44,591 nucleotides of DNA, taken from positions 81,291-125,881 of the forward strand of contig NZ_JARUVL010000009.1 of assembly GCF_030137545.1 (NCBI RefSeq). The letters run 5' to 3'. Source of the DNA: Virgibacillus sp. LDC-1 (GTDB lineage Bacteria > Bacillota > Bacilli > Bacillales > Amphibacillaceae). The notes under the pieces were generated by a model, which worked only from the letters and a program-made list of their open reading frames with translations, was not told the origin of the DNA and made no database searches. Made by a program: the position numbers and the translations under genes. This document shows, in pieces, positions 1 to 7,635 of the stretch (position 1 is the stretch's first letter; each line of letters starts with the position of its first letter).

Positions 1-94
1 ATCTTTTTTATCAAGATTTCAACTGCTCACTAAATTCATTTATTCAATAAATAGAATCTACATCAAAGTTTCAACTAATTCATTTGAGTTTCTT

Positions 95-118
95 GGATGA
101 GACATTTTGATCTCATCC
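95..118. terminator. Stem-loop downstream of the chemoreceptor gene
   Basis: GGATGAGA at 95-102 pairs with TCTCATCC at 111-118 across an 8-base loop. A T-rich run follows on the plus strand (125-130) but not on the minus strand, so it looks like a terminator for transcription entering from the left, or a weak 3' end for the minus-strand chemoreceptor gene. Confidence 0.4.
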
Positions 119-128
119 CCATTCTTTT

Positions 129-1934
129 TTACAGCTTGAATACGTTAACTTCTTCATTTAATTGCTCTGATAAATTTGCAAGCTCTTCTGCGCTATTGGA
201 CACCTCTTCCATAGAACTAGATGTTTGTTGCGCAGAAGCAGCAGCCTCTTCTACTCCAGCGGCAGATTCTTCTGAAACGGAAGCAATTTCTTCAATCAAA
301 TGATTCATATGCTCACTATTTTGTGCGATTTCTTTTAGATTTGTAGAAATATAGTTGATTTTATCCGTCATGGAAGAAACGGATTGATTAATCACTTCAA
401 AGTTTTTACCAGTGTCTTCAATTTGATTTGTTCCTTCTTTTACAACGTTATAGCCCGAATTTAGAGAATGAACGACCTGGTCGGTTTCCGTTTGGATACG
501 TTGAACGATCGTTGTAATTTCTCCTACCGATGATGCAACTTGTTCCGAAAGCTTTCTTACTTCATCGGCAACAACGGCAAATCCACGGCCATGCTCGCCG
601 GCTCTTGCAGCTTCAATTGCTGCATTTAAGGATAATAAATTCGTCTGGTCGGAAATATCTTTGATAACAGATACAAGACTCGTAATTTCATTGGATTGCT
701 TGTCTAGTCCTTGTACCATTTGTACGGATTGGGAAACAATGGCATCAATTTTTCGCATCTGATCCACGGATTTCTCCATCATGGTGGCTCCTTGCTTTGT
801 AAGATCTAGAACCTCCTTCGAACTAGTAGCAACCTCAAGACCATTTTGCTCTGAATGATGTACCTTTTCTACAAAATCACGCATCGATTCAGAAAGATCA
901 GCAGCACTTGTTGCTTGTGTTTCTGCACCGGATGATAGCTCCTCCATTGTCGTTGCGATTTGTTCATTTCCTTCTCGAACTTCATTTGCAGATAATTTAA
1001 GTGCATCGCTTCGAGACGAAACCGATTGAGAAGCAGATGTCACCTTAAGAAGAATGTTACGGATATTCTTCTTCATTGTGTTGACTGCTTCAGCTAGTTG
1101 TCCAATTTCATCTTTTCCTTCATAGTGCATGGATTCGATCGCTAGATTTCCGTTTGCTACTTCAGAGGTGATATCGACAACCTGCTTTAAATTAGCAGAG
1201 ATTCTGCGGCTAATAAGAATCATTAGGATACTTCCTATGATGACGGCGATTGTATTTGCTATCGCCAATGTTATCGTGATAAGTGTTAAGCTAGCTTTTG
1301 TATTATTAACTGCTGTTCCTTGTTCTTTTTTGACAATATCCATAAGTTGATTTACTAAATCTACCGTTTCGGTTCGTAACTCAGAAGATTGATTTCGAAT
1401 GGACATCGCCATATATTCTTGTTTATTTTCTACTGCGCTACTGATTTCACCGAAGAAAATATCATTGATCTTGGAATCATTTTCTTTAACCTTCGCAAAA
1501 ATAACCTTTTCGTGCTCTGTTTTTAATTGAGGCTCTAATTTTTCTGTTAAACTGTTAAAGCTTTCCTGATAGGTTGTAAATGCCTCTACATACCGTTTGC
1601 TCCCTGTTAGCAGGTAATCGGATATTTGTACATCCTTTACTTGAATAAGTGCAGCCATTTCTGCCATGTCATTAACAAGTAAGCTTCGCTGATCAATTTT
1701 TTCAATGTTTGTTTCGGTACTATTAAGCTGTATAAATACAGTAGACCCTGCAACCATAAATAGGATGGCTACAATAAAAAATGCAGATAGATATTTTCTA
1801 CCTATGCTCACGTTTTTTGCGAAATTCCTTTGTTTGAAGCGAACACGTTTTTCTTTTTGTGCTTTTTCCGTTTTTATCTTAGGTGTTTTAATTTTTCGAC
1901 TCTTTTGTTTAAAAGCTTGAAATAGTTTTTTCAT
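129..1934 (-). CDS. Methyl-accepting chemotaxis protein
   Basis: This is a membrane chemoreceptor of 601 aa that would signal to CheA/CheW. A very basic N-terminal tail (residues 1-48) precedes membrane segment 1 (about 49-70). A helical extracytoplasmic sensor of about 145 residues, resembling the four-helix-bundle type, is followed by membrane segment 2 (about 215-241), a HAMP linker (about 242-295) and a long coiled-coil signalling domain. The conserved hairpin tip lies at about 429-462 and contains [20 protein letters not shown]. The start ATG has a G-rich site (TGGGGGAT) a few bases upstream. The ligand cannot be deduced. The 48-residue cationic N-terminus is longer than usual for the family. 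No chemotaxis genes are nearby, so it is a single-gene unit. Confidence 0.95.
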   Translation of the reverse strand: MKKLFQAFKQKSRKIKTPKIKTEKAQKEKRVRFKQRNFAKNVSIGRKYLSAFFIVAILFMVAGSTVFIQLNSTETNIEKIDQRSLLVNDMAEMAALIQVKDVQISDYLLTGSKRYVEAFTTYQESFNSLTEKLEPQLKTEHEKVIFAKVKENDSKINDIFFGEISSAVENKQEYMAMSIRNQSSELRTETVDLVNQLMDIVKKEQGTAVNNTKASLTLITITLAIANTIAVIIGSILMILISRRISANLKQVVDITSEVANGNLAIESMHYEGKDEIGQLAEAVNTMKKNIRNILLKVTSASQSVSSRSDALKLSANEVREGNEQIATTMEELSSGAETQATSAADLSESMRDFVEKVHHSEQNGLEVATSSKEVLDLTKQGATMMEKSVDQMRKIDAIVSQSVQMVQGLDKQSNEITSLVSVIKDISDQTNLLSLNAAIEAARAGEHGRGFAVVADEVRKLSEQVASSVGEITTIVQRIQTETDQVVHSLNSGYNVVKEGTNQIEDTGKNFEVINQSVSSMTDKINYISTNLKEIAQNSEHMNHLIEEIASVSEESAAGVEEAAASAQQTSSSMEEVSNSAEELANLSEQLNEEVNVFKL

Positions 1935-2262
1935 ATAAATCCCCCAAAGTTTTATTCTCCCTTTCTTTAATATCGGCTAAATGAACTGATTATTTAGTCC
2001 TATTTAAAATTTTGCGATAATTATAGCGTTTTTATTGAAATCCCCCCATGTTTTCTAGTAAGATACATAATTGTGTGTTCAAGACAGAAGCGAATATCAC
2101 GGAGCGTCCAAGGAGTTTGAGTACTTGAACGAAAGACGGAGACTCCTGCGGAAAGCGTCAGACTAGAGTGCAAAGTAATGGGTTTAAGTAATGTTTTTTA
2201 GAAACAGTGAGAAGCAATAGGTGAAAAATAGTGCCTCATCTTAATATGAGAGGAGGGATAGA
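1935..2262. other. Divergent intergenic region with degenerate repeat
   Basis: This 328-base gap separates the chemoreceptor (-) from the GNAT gene (+). It must hold both promoters, but I cannot place either with confidence. Its middle is the repeat-like stretch listed separately. No RNA gene or convincing small ORF was seen. Confidence 0.6.
2083..2184. repeat. Degenerate interspersed repeat (GACTCCTGCGG type)
   Basis: The stretch contains GGAGACTCCTGCGG followed by AAAGCGTCAGACTAGAG. This resembles an interspersed repeat I know from Bacillaceae genomes whose core is ACTCCTGCGGGAAAAGCG. AGGAGT at 2111-2116 can pair with ACTCCT further downstream. The copy is decayed, lacking the closing CCGCAGGAG arm. 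The call rests on recall of the repeat core, because no second copy lies in the window. Confidence 0.4.
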
Positions 2263-2772
2263 ATGGATACCGTCTTTTTAGAGGAAGAAAAAAGTAAAGA
2301 AGAGATAAAAAAATCACTTGATGATGTGGAACTGCAATTATTTCGTATGAAGGAGAGTATTAAAGAAATCGCTAAAAGAAATGAAGTGATTAGTATTGAT
2401 CAAACGAGAAAGGACAGTTGGGTGGTTGTGTACGCGGATCGTGATGAAACGGTTTGCCAGTTAATGCTTCATGATTGTCAGCATCCATTTCGTGGGAACT
2501 GGGATTCTGCAATTCAAGCCGAGTTCCAGGATGCGCATACGATCCATATTGCAGATATTAAAGGGAAGCAAAATAGAGGCTATGGATCAGTGCTCATCAA
2601 ACATTTAAAAGAGATTGCTAGAGAAGAAAATGTGCAATACATTACAGGCGATATTGCTGAACGTGATGCAGACCATTTTGATCGATTAACATATTTTTAT
2701 AGAAAGCACGCATTTCAAGTAGATATTGACTATGAGGAACAGTGCGGAGAAATTCTTTGGAACGATAGTTGA
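2263..2772 (+). CDS. GNAT-like acetyltransferase with coiled-coil N-terminus
   Basis: This is a 169-aa soluble protein of unknown substrate. Residues 1-45 are a charged helix, rich in E and K, likely a coiled coil. The remainder has the GNAT layout: a beta strand (IHIADIKG), the acetyl-CoA pyrophosphate loop NRGYGSVLIKHLKEIA near residues 107-122, and a C-terminal FYRKHAF segment typical of the last GNAT strand-helix. The start ATG follows a strong GAGGAGG site about 7 bases upstream. It stands alone between the chemoreceptor and the aldo/keto reductase, so context does not help. The fold is fairly secure, the function is not. Confidence 0.75.
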   Translation: MDTVFLEEEKSKEEIKKSLDDVELQLFRMKESIKEIAKRNEVISIDQTRKDSWVVVYADRDETVCQLMLHDCQHPFRGNWDSAIQAEFQDAHTIHIADIKGKQNRGYGSVLIKHLKEIAREENVQYITGDIAERDADHFDRLTYFYRKHAFQVDIDYEEQCGEILWNDS

Positions 2773-2820
2773 GTAGTTTGAAGATTTTCGTAGTGCATAC
2801 GTATTAATGTAGAATTACAA

Positions 2821-2849
2821 TTGCGTTTGTTGGGCATTTCTGTGATAAA
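2821..2849 (+). promoter_or_regulatory. Candidate sigma-A promoter of the aldo/keto reductase
   Basis: TTGCGT (2821-2826) and GATAAA (2844-2849) are separated by 17 bases, and a TG dinucleotide at 2841-2842 gives an extended -10. It lies about 35 bases before the start codon. This is pattern matching only. Confidence 0.4.
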
Positions 2850-2883
2850 CTAAAAGTAATTCTTTGGAGAAGGGGTGCATGTC

Positions 2884-3708
2884 ATGAAATATGTTACATT
2901 AAATAACGGTGTGAAAATGCCACAGTTGGGATTTGGTGTTTGGCAGGTTCCAGATCAGGAAGCAACTCCGGCAGTAGAGAAAGCATTAGAGGTAGGCTAT
3001 CGTTCGATTGACACGGCAAAGGTGTATGAAAATGAGGCAGGTGTGGGCAGAGCGTTGGCAAATAGTGATGTACCTCGTGAAGAACTCTTTATTACTACAA
3101 AAGTTTGGAATAGTGACCAAGGATTTAGCAATACATTAAAGGCTTTTGATGCTAGCCTTGATCGACTCGGACTAGAATATGTTGATCTTTATTTAATTCA
3201 TTGGCCAACGCCTGAATTTGATGAATATGTAGAAACGTATAAAGCACTTGAAAAGCTTTATCACGATGGACGAGTGAAAGCCATTGGAGTATGTAACTTT
3301 AATATAGAACATTTACAACGATTAATCGACGAATGCGAGATTGTTCCAGCTGTAAATCAAGTAGAATGTCATCCGTATTTGCAGCAGCAGGAATTAAAGG
3401 ATTTTTGCCAACAGCATGATATTTATTTAGAAGCGTGGAGTCCGCTTATGCAAGGTGGAGAAGTATTAGGCAATGGAACGGTGAAAGAGATTGCTAGTCA
3501 ATATGGAAAGACACCTGCACAAATTATCATTCGTTGGCATCTTCAAGCAGACCATATTGTGATTCCAAAATCAGTAACCCCATCACGGATTGAGGAAAAT
3601 TTTAACGTGTTCGATTTTGAATTAAGTGGGGAAGACATGGATAAAATTGCGAAGCTTAACCGAAATGAACGAAAAGGACCAGAACCAAACGACATGAATA
3701 TGCGTTAA
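2884..3708 (+). CDS. Aldo/keto reductase (YvgN/YtbE-type)
   Basis: This NADPH-dependent carbonyl reductase is 274 aa from ATG 2884. That start has AGAAGGGG at 2868-2875, better placed than for the in-frame GTG at 2875. The catalytic tetrad of the aldo/keto reductase superfamily is visible: Asp43 and Tyr48 (IDTAKVY), Lys73 (TTKVW) and His106 (LIHWP). The nucleotide-binding signature IPKSVTPSRIEEN sits near the C-terminus. Length and motifs match the B. subtilis glyoxal/methylglyoxal reductases YvgN and YtbE and the 2,5-diketogluconate reductase group. The physiological substrate is inferred to be small aldehydes. It is monocistronic, with its own promoter-like sequence and a strong terminator. 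Confidence 0.95.
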   Translation: MKYVTLNNGVKMPQLGFGVWQVPDQEATPAVEKALEVGYRSIDTAKVYENEAGVGRALANSDVPREELFITTKVWNSDQGFSNTLKAFDASLDRLGLEYVDLYLIHWPTPEFDEYVETYKALEKLYHDGRVKAIGVCNFNIEHLQRLIDECEIVPAVNQVECHPYLQQQELKDFCQQHDIYLEAWSPLMQGGEVLGNGTVKEIASQYGKTPAQIIIRWHLQADHIVIPKSVTPSRIEENFNVFDFELSGEDMDKIAKLNRNERKGPEPNDMNMR

Positions 3709-3736
3709 TATAACTTGATTATCGTCTATAGCATTG

Positions 3737-3775
3737 AAAAAACCAGACAAGATTCGATCTACTGTCTGGTTTTTT
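3737..3775. terminator. Bidirectional rho-independent terminator
   Basis: AAAAAACCAGACA at 3737-3749 pairs perfectly with TGTCTGGTTTTTT at 3763-3775. U-runs form on either strand, so it can end both the aldo/keto reductase (+) and the membrane protein (-) transcripts. Confidence 0.9.
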
Positions 3776-3788
3776 CTGTAATCCTCTA

Positions 3789-4409
3789 TTAAATAAGCAT
3801 TAAAATAATTCGATAGAAACAATAAAATGCAAAGAGGAAAACAGTAGCTACTTTTAAATTGTTTCGTGCAACATATAAATAGGATATTAAAAATACACCA
3901 ACATACATAAAACTTGGACCTAGAGACGATAGCCAATAGTGTACTTGAATGTCCAAGATTTCCAGTGGAATCGAGGCAGCTAATAAAATTACTGGAATAA
4001 TAAACGTTGCACCTAGCTTTTCCATAAAGTAATTTACAGTAAGTTTACTTCCTAATTTCTCAGCATACCATTTATAGACGGGTAAAAGTGCAGCTAAAGC
4101 GATGGCATAGGAAATGGCACGACTAAAATGATCAAAGTAATCCTCAAAGGAGGTAAAATAAGATGAAAACTCACCATATAATGTCATTGTGCCAATAAAT
4201 TCGCTAAGAATAATTAAAGCAACGAATACAATCATGTTGATTAAACCAAACATATGATAGCCTTTATAATCATTGCTTAGAATTAAATCCGGTGTTTGTA
4301 TTGTTTCTTTGACGAATTGGAAGTAATCTTTCGCAGTGTTGTTCTCAGAGGCCTTAGTTTCTTCTACTACGGAAGTATCCTTGTGATCTTGATTTGTTTG
4401 ATTTTCCAT
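3789..4409 (-). CDS. Uncharacterised multi-pass membrane protein
   Basis: A 206-aa protein that I do not recognise at family level. Residues 1-50 are hydrophilic and acidic, probably cytoplasmic. About five hydrophobic helices follow, starting near MFGLINMIVFVALIILSEFI, then SYAIALAALLPVY, TFIIPVILLAASIPLEIL, SFMYVGVFLISYLYVA and the C-terminal VATVFLFAFYCFYRIILMLI. The arrangement is reminiscent of Yip1-like bacterial membrane proteins, but no diagnostic motif can be cited. The ATG at 4409 has a GGGAGGAAT ribosome binding site. It converges with the aldo/keto reductase and shares its terminator. No function is assigned. Confidence 0.8.
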   Translation of the reverse strand: MENQTNQDHKDTSVVEETKASENNTAKDYFQFVKETIQTPDLILSNDYKGYHMFGLINMIVFVALIILSEFIGTMTLYGEFSSYFTSFEDYFDHFSRAISYAIALAALLPVYKWYAEKLGSKLTVNYFMEKLGATFIIPVILLAASIPLEILDIQVHYWLSSLGPSFMYVGVFLISYLYVARNNLKVATVFLFAFYCFYRIILMLI

Positions 4410-4521
4410 GAATATTCCTCCCTGTTACTTTTAGCCCAAATACATAGGTTTACCTATTGTACCTTTTGTTGGAATATTTGTAAATAATTCAAAAGTAACA
4501 AATATTTTCATATAAAATCAT

Positions 4522-4550
4522 TTTAAATTAGCATAAAAATATAGTATAGT
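4522..4550 (+). promoter_or_regulatory. Candidate sigma-A promoter of the rsgA leader
   Basis: TTTAAA (4522-4527) and TATAGT (4545-4550) are spaced by 17 bases. Transcription would begin near 4557, leaving a leader of about 140 bases before the rsgA start. That leader contains the short ORF and the alternative hairpins described separately. Confidence 0.45.
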
Positions 4551-4592
4551 AAAGCTAATATTGTTCATCCATTTTGAAAGGAGTGATGTTTT

Positions 4593-4658
4593 ATGATTTT
4601 CAATAGCAAAATAAGCATGACGTTAACTTACATCAAAATGGAGGAACTGTTCGTATAA
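4593..4658 (+). CDS. Candidate 21-aa leader peptide upstream of rsgA
   Basis: A 21-codon ORF beginning MIFNSKISMTLTYIK and ending EELFV-stop. It has a strong ribosome binding site, GAAAGGAGTGAT at about 4577-4586, with good spacing to ATG 4593. Its last third (codons 16-18) is the sequence ATGGAGGAA that forms the left arm of a perfect hairpin, so translating it would open that hairpin. This position and size are typical of leader peptides that control downstream genes by ribosome stalling. I do not recognise the peptide. An ORF of this length can arise by chance; the SD and the hairpin overlap are the supporting facts. Confidence 0.5.
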   Translation: MIFNSKISMTLTYIKMEELFV

Positions 4659-4690
4659 AAAAGACGCTTCCTCCATCCAATAGGGAGGAA
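4638..4690 (+). promoter_or_regulatory. Candidate translational attenuator of rsgA (mutually exclusive hairpins)
   Basis: The segment TTCCTCCAT (4668-4676) pairs perfectly with ATGGAGGAA (4638-4646) inside the leader ORF. Its TTCCTCC part (4668-4674) pairs equally perfectly with GGAGGAA (4684-4690), which is the rsgA ribosome binding site. Only one pairing can exist at a time. A ribosome covering 4638-4658 would free the anti-SD to mask the rsgA site. A ribosome stalled earlier in the leader, or no leader translation, would allow the first hairpin and leave rsgA open. The sequence facts are direct; the mechanism is inference. Confidence 0.5.
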
Positions 4691-4695
4691 AAAAA

Positions 4696-5760
4696 TTGAA
4701 TCCATTACACATGCTTGGATGGGACCAAGCAATATCGGTGCAAGATGAATCACAATTTGCGCGCGTTATTACTGTACAAAAAAATAGCTATCAAGTTTCC
4801 GATGGTGAAACAGAATATATTGCACATGTAAGTGGTCGTTTTTTAAATGAGGCAACAGATACATTAGATTTTCCAGCGGTTGGTGATTGGGTGAAAGTCC
4901 AAAAACTTAAGATGGAAAAGAAAGCAGTAATTACCGGGTTGTTAGCGCGTAAAAGTGCATTTGTTCGGCAGGCTGCCGGATTTAAGACAGAGGCGCAAGT
5001 GGTTGCCGCCAACATGGATTATGTACTAATCGTCCATTCGTTAAATCACGATTTAAATGTGAGAAGAATGGAGCGTTATATTCTATCCACTTATGAAAGT
5101 GGTGCTAGTCCAATTATTGTATTAACAAAAGCAGACCAATGTAGATTAGATGATGTCGAACAAGCAATAGAAAAAATAGAAGAAGTTGCAATCGGTATTC
5201 CGATAGTTCCAATAAGTAGTATTACAGGGCAAGGGTTGGAGCAGTTGGTACCATATATCGAAAAAGGAAAAACGATCGTGTTACTTGGATCATCTGGTGT
5301 AGGAAAGTCAACGCTTATCAATGTTTGGATGGAGCGTGATGTACAGGTAACACAAACAATAAGGGAAGATGATAGCAAAGGGCGTCATACTACGACGCAT
5401 CGTGAGCTTTTTCTTCTTCCGAATGGCGCAATGGTAATTGATACACCAGGCATGCGAGAGCTTCAGCTATGGGATGGCGATACAGCGTTGGATACAACGT
5501 TTCAAGATATTGAAGCATTTGCAGAAGTTTGCAAATTTCGTGATTGTCAGCATGAAACAGAGCCCGGCTGTCGAGTCCAAGAAGCAATCGCTGTAGGCGA
5601 ATTATCTGAAGGGCGATATCAAAGCTATTTAAAGCTACAACGAGAGCTTGCCTTTGAACAAAGAAGACAGGATCAAAAAGCAAAGCTGCTTGAGAAAAGT
5701 AAGTGGAAGCAAATTACGAAACAACAAAAATCGCACTATAAGCAAACGAAAAAGAAATAA
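4696..5760 (+). CDS. rsgA: Ribosome small-subunit-dependent GTPase RsgA (long form)
   Basis: This circularly permuted GTPase assists late 30S ribosome maturation. The 354-aa product has an N-terminal OB-fold (about 15-95), then G4 TKAD (144-147), G1 GSSGVGKST (198-206) and G3 DTPG (249-252), the permuted G4-G1-G3 order of the YjeQ/RsgA family. A C-terminal zinc site follows: Cys279, Cys284, His286 and Cys292 (CKFRDCQHETEPGC). The start is TTG 4696, with AGGGAGGAA at 4682-4690. At about 350 aa it resembles the longer RsgA paralogue found beside the ~295-aa CpgA/YloQ form in some Bacillaceae, so the genome may encode a second copy elsewhere (inference). Its leader suggests translational control. 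Confidence 0.93.
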   Translation: MNPLHMLGWDQAISVQDESQFARVITVQKNSYQVSDGETEYIAHVSGRFLNEATDTLDFPAVGDWVKVQKLKMEKKAVITGLLARKSAFVRQAAGFKTEAQVVAANMDYVLIVHSLNHDLNVRRMERYILSTYESGASPIIVLTKADQCRLDDVEQAIEKIEEVAIGIPIVPISSITGQGLEQLVPYIEKGKTIVLLGSSGVGKSTLINVWMERDVQVTQTIREDDSKGRHTTTHRELFLLPNGAMVIDTPGMRELQLWDGDTALDTTFQDIEAFAEVCKFRDCQHETEPGCRVQEAIAVGELSEGRYQSYLKLQRELAFEQRRQDQKAKLLEKSKWKQITKQQKSHYKQTKKK

Positions 5761-5763
5761 ATG

Positions 5764-5799
5764 AAATGACTAGCAGGTATTTGCCTGCCAGTCATTTTT
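5764..5799. terminator. Convergent terminator of rsgA and the HD gene
   Basis: AAATGACT-A-GCAGG (5764-5777) pairs with CCTGC-C-AGTCATTT (5784-5797), followed by T residues on the plus strand and preceded by A residues that give a U-run on the minus strand. It overlaps the last codons of the HD gene. Confidence 0.75.
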
Positions 5800-6339
5800 A
5801 GGATGAAACACCCGTTGTATCGCTTTCTCATATTCATGGAAAAATGCGGGCGCTTTTTGATTGGAATAACCCATATACATATTTGCAGCAATTGCTTCAT
5901 AATACCATTGCTGTTTTTCTTTTGGTGCATTAAATAAGTGCCACACTTTCTCCCCGATTTCATTATACTGTTTTTCAATATCTAACAAGTTATCTAATTT
6001 ATCAGCAACAATGAGTTGTTTTACCTCTTCATTTGCAGTTCGAACCAGATCGATTGTATGTTGTTTCCGCTCCTGCCATGATTTCGATTTATCTTCGGTA
6101 TGTGCGGCAACAAGCGCTGATACAACGGAACCGAATGCATTCTCAATATCCTCGAGCTCACAGGTAGTATCTTCTACGACATCATGCAAATACCCTGCGC
6201 AAACAAGCTCATCACGGCAACCAGCGCTTTCTAGTAATGCAGCTACACGAATTGGGTGGGTAATATAAGGAACATTTCCATGCTTGCGAACCTGTCCGCT
6301 ATGGGCCTGGGATGCAAATGATTTTGCTTTGTTTTTCAT
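5770..6339 (-). CDS. Stand-alone HD-domain hydrolase, MESH1/small alarmone hydrolase-like
   Basis: A 189-aa protein consisting essentially of one HD metal-hydrolase domain like the (p)ppGpp hydrolase half of SpoT/Rel and animal MESH1. Visible motifs are PYITHPIRVA (His28), LHDVVEDT (His52-Asp53, Glu56-Asp57) and ADKLDNL (112-118), all in the order of the MESH1 fold. There is no synthetase, TGS or ACT domain. The start is ATG 6339, which has an AAAGGAGA site. An upstream in-frame ATG at 6390 lacks one and would add 17 unconserved residues. It converges on rsgA, whose family binds (p)ppGpp, which is suggestive but not proof of a link. Other nucleotide pyrophosphates remain possible substrates. 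Confidence 0.8.
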   Translation of the reverse strand: MKNKAKSFASQAHSGQVRKHGNVPYITHPIRVAALLESAGCRDELVCAGYLHDVVEDTTCELEDIENAFGSVVSALVAAHTEDKSKSWQERKQHTIDLVRTANEEVKQLIVADKLDNLLDIEKQYNEIGEKVWHLFNAPKEKQQWYYEAIAANMYMGYSNQKAPAFFHEYEKAIQRVFHPKNDWQANTC

Positions 6340-6463
6340 TTTAGTTCTCCTTTCGGTAAGGTACAAATCGAGTGTAAGAGTTTCGAGCATTGCTTCCTTT
6401 GAGCTTTTAGAATGGTGATTTTCCTTTGGTAATGATTAACAATTTTAGGCATAATGTTATTAT

Positions 6464-6495
6464 AGCACACATGTACTATTTTAATGGCGTGTGCT
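6464..6495. other. Inverted repeat AGCACAC / GTGTGCT
   Basis: Perfect 7-base arms (6464-6470 and 6489-6495) separated by 18 bases, in the gap between the HD gene (-) and the VOC gene (+). There is no U-run, so it is not a standard terminator. It could be an operator or a leader hairpin. Confidence 0.3.
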
Positions 6496-6656
6496 GAAGT
6501 GAATAGAGGCTGGAAGAAGGGATGAAGAGAAGCACTCACACCAGATGTAGATATTGTTTTACTCATTGTCAAGTTATTTTGAGCCTTTTTTCTTTTCAAT
6601 CCATGGGTAAACAAGTAAACTAAAATAAATTATTTGTTTGGAGAGGAATACGTGTA

Positions 6657-7502
6657 ATGGAGTTTCACTCATATCCTGCTATATATGTCGATTATATCCA
6701 TTTAAAAGTGAGTAATCTAAAACGCTCACTTTCATTTTATCAAGGGGTTTTAGGATTTAATATGCTAGAAAGCAAGCAAAAAGAAGCGACTTTGACGCTT
6801 AATGGGATAGACCCTTTGTTAACTATAGAAGAAATTGAAAACCCAATTCCGAGAAATCCAGGGGAAACAGGGTTATTTCATATTGCCTATCTACTGCCAA
6901 AGCGACGTGACTTAGCTAGCACACTTTATCACCTATTAAAGACGGGTTACTCAATACAAGGAGCCTCCGACCATCTTGTAAGTGAAGCCATTTATCTTGC
7001 AGATCCAGATGGAAACGGGATTGAAATTTATATTGACCGTGCCCCCGATACATGGAAATGGAATGGACAAAGTGAAGTCAAGATGGCAACTTTGCCTCTA
7101 GATGTTGACGATTTATTGAAGGAGACAGAAGAAAGCGTGTGGTCGGGTTTGCCAAAGGAAACCAGAATTGGGCATATTCATTTACAGGTTCATGATTTAA
7201 AAGAGGTGACAGCATTTTATTCATTGGGATTTGGATTTGATGTTGTATCTAATTATGGAAAACAAGCACGATTTATCTCGACTAGTGGCTATCATCACCA
7301 CATTGGATTAAATACGTGGAATAGTCTGGGTGGAAAAAAACCTCACCCTCTTTCTATAGGAATAAAATACTTTCGTGTTGCGTTGTCAAAAGAGCAAAGA
7401 GAAAAAGTAAAGCATCGTTTAGTAGATTTAGGCTATTCTGTTAACACTCAGAGTGAATATTATACTGTACAAGATCCAAGTGGAAATATTATTTTATTTT
7501 GA
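6657..7502 (+). CDS. VOC-family dioxygenase, CatE-like
   Basis: A 281-aa protein with two vicinal-oxygen-chelate (glyoxalase-fold) halves. The first starts YVDYIHLKVSNLKRSLSFYQ (about 10-29) and closes with DPDGNGIEIYIDR. The second starts GHIHLQVHDLKEVTAFY (about 175-190), has YHHHIGLNTW, and ends PSGNIILF. Paired domains with His/His/Glu-type metal ligands and this length match B. subtilis CatE (YfiE), a catechol-2,3-dioxygenase. Ring-cleavage activity is inferred from family, and a different VOC activity is possible. The start ATG 6657 has GGAGAGG upstream; an in-frame GTG just before it is less likely. It is a single-gene unit. Confidence 0.82.
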   Translation: MEFHSYPAIYVDYIHLKVSNLKRSLSFYQGVLGFNMLESKQKEATLTLNGIDPLLTIEEIENPIPRNPGETGLFHIAYLLPKRRDLASTLYHLLKTGYSIQGASDHLVSEAIYLADPDGNGIEIYIDRAPDTWKWNGQSEVKMATLPLDVDDLLKETEESVWSGLPKETRIGHIHLQVHDLKEVTAFYSLGFGFDVVSNYGKQARFISTSGYHHHIGLNTWNSLGGKKPHPLSIGIKYFRVALSKEQREKVKHRLVDLGYSVNTQSEYYTVQDPSGNIILF

Positions 7503-7635
7503 GATTTTCCTTGATTGCTTAACAGTTTCGAACTCTTCAATTACTTTTCCATAAATATTTGGTATGATGAAGGTAATTGTGAGGGTTCTTTTTTAAGCTA
7601 ATAGAAGAAAAACATGACAATAGGATGTGACATAG

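Noticed and set aside
5390-5683. Minus-strand ORF inside rsgA
   Set aside because: It is fully contained in the well-conserved rsgA gene with no ribosome binding site or family features. The other overlapping antisense or out-of-frame ORFs were rejected for the same reason.
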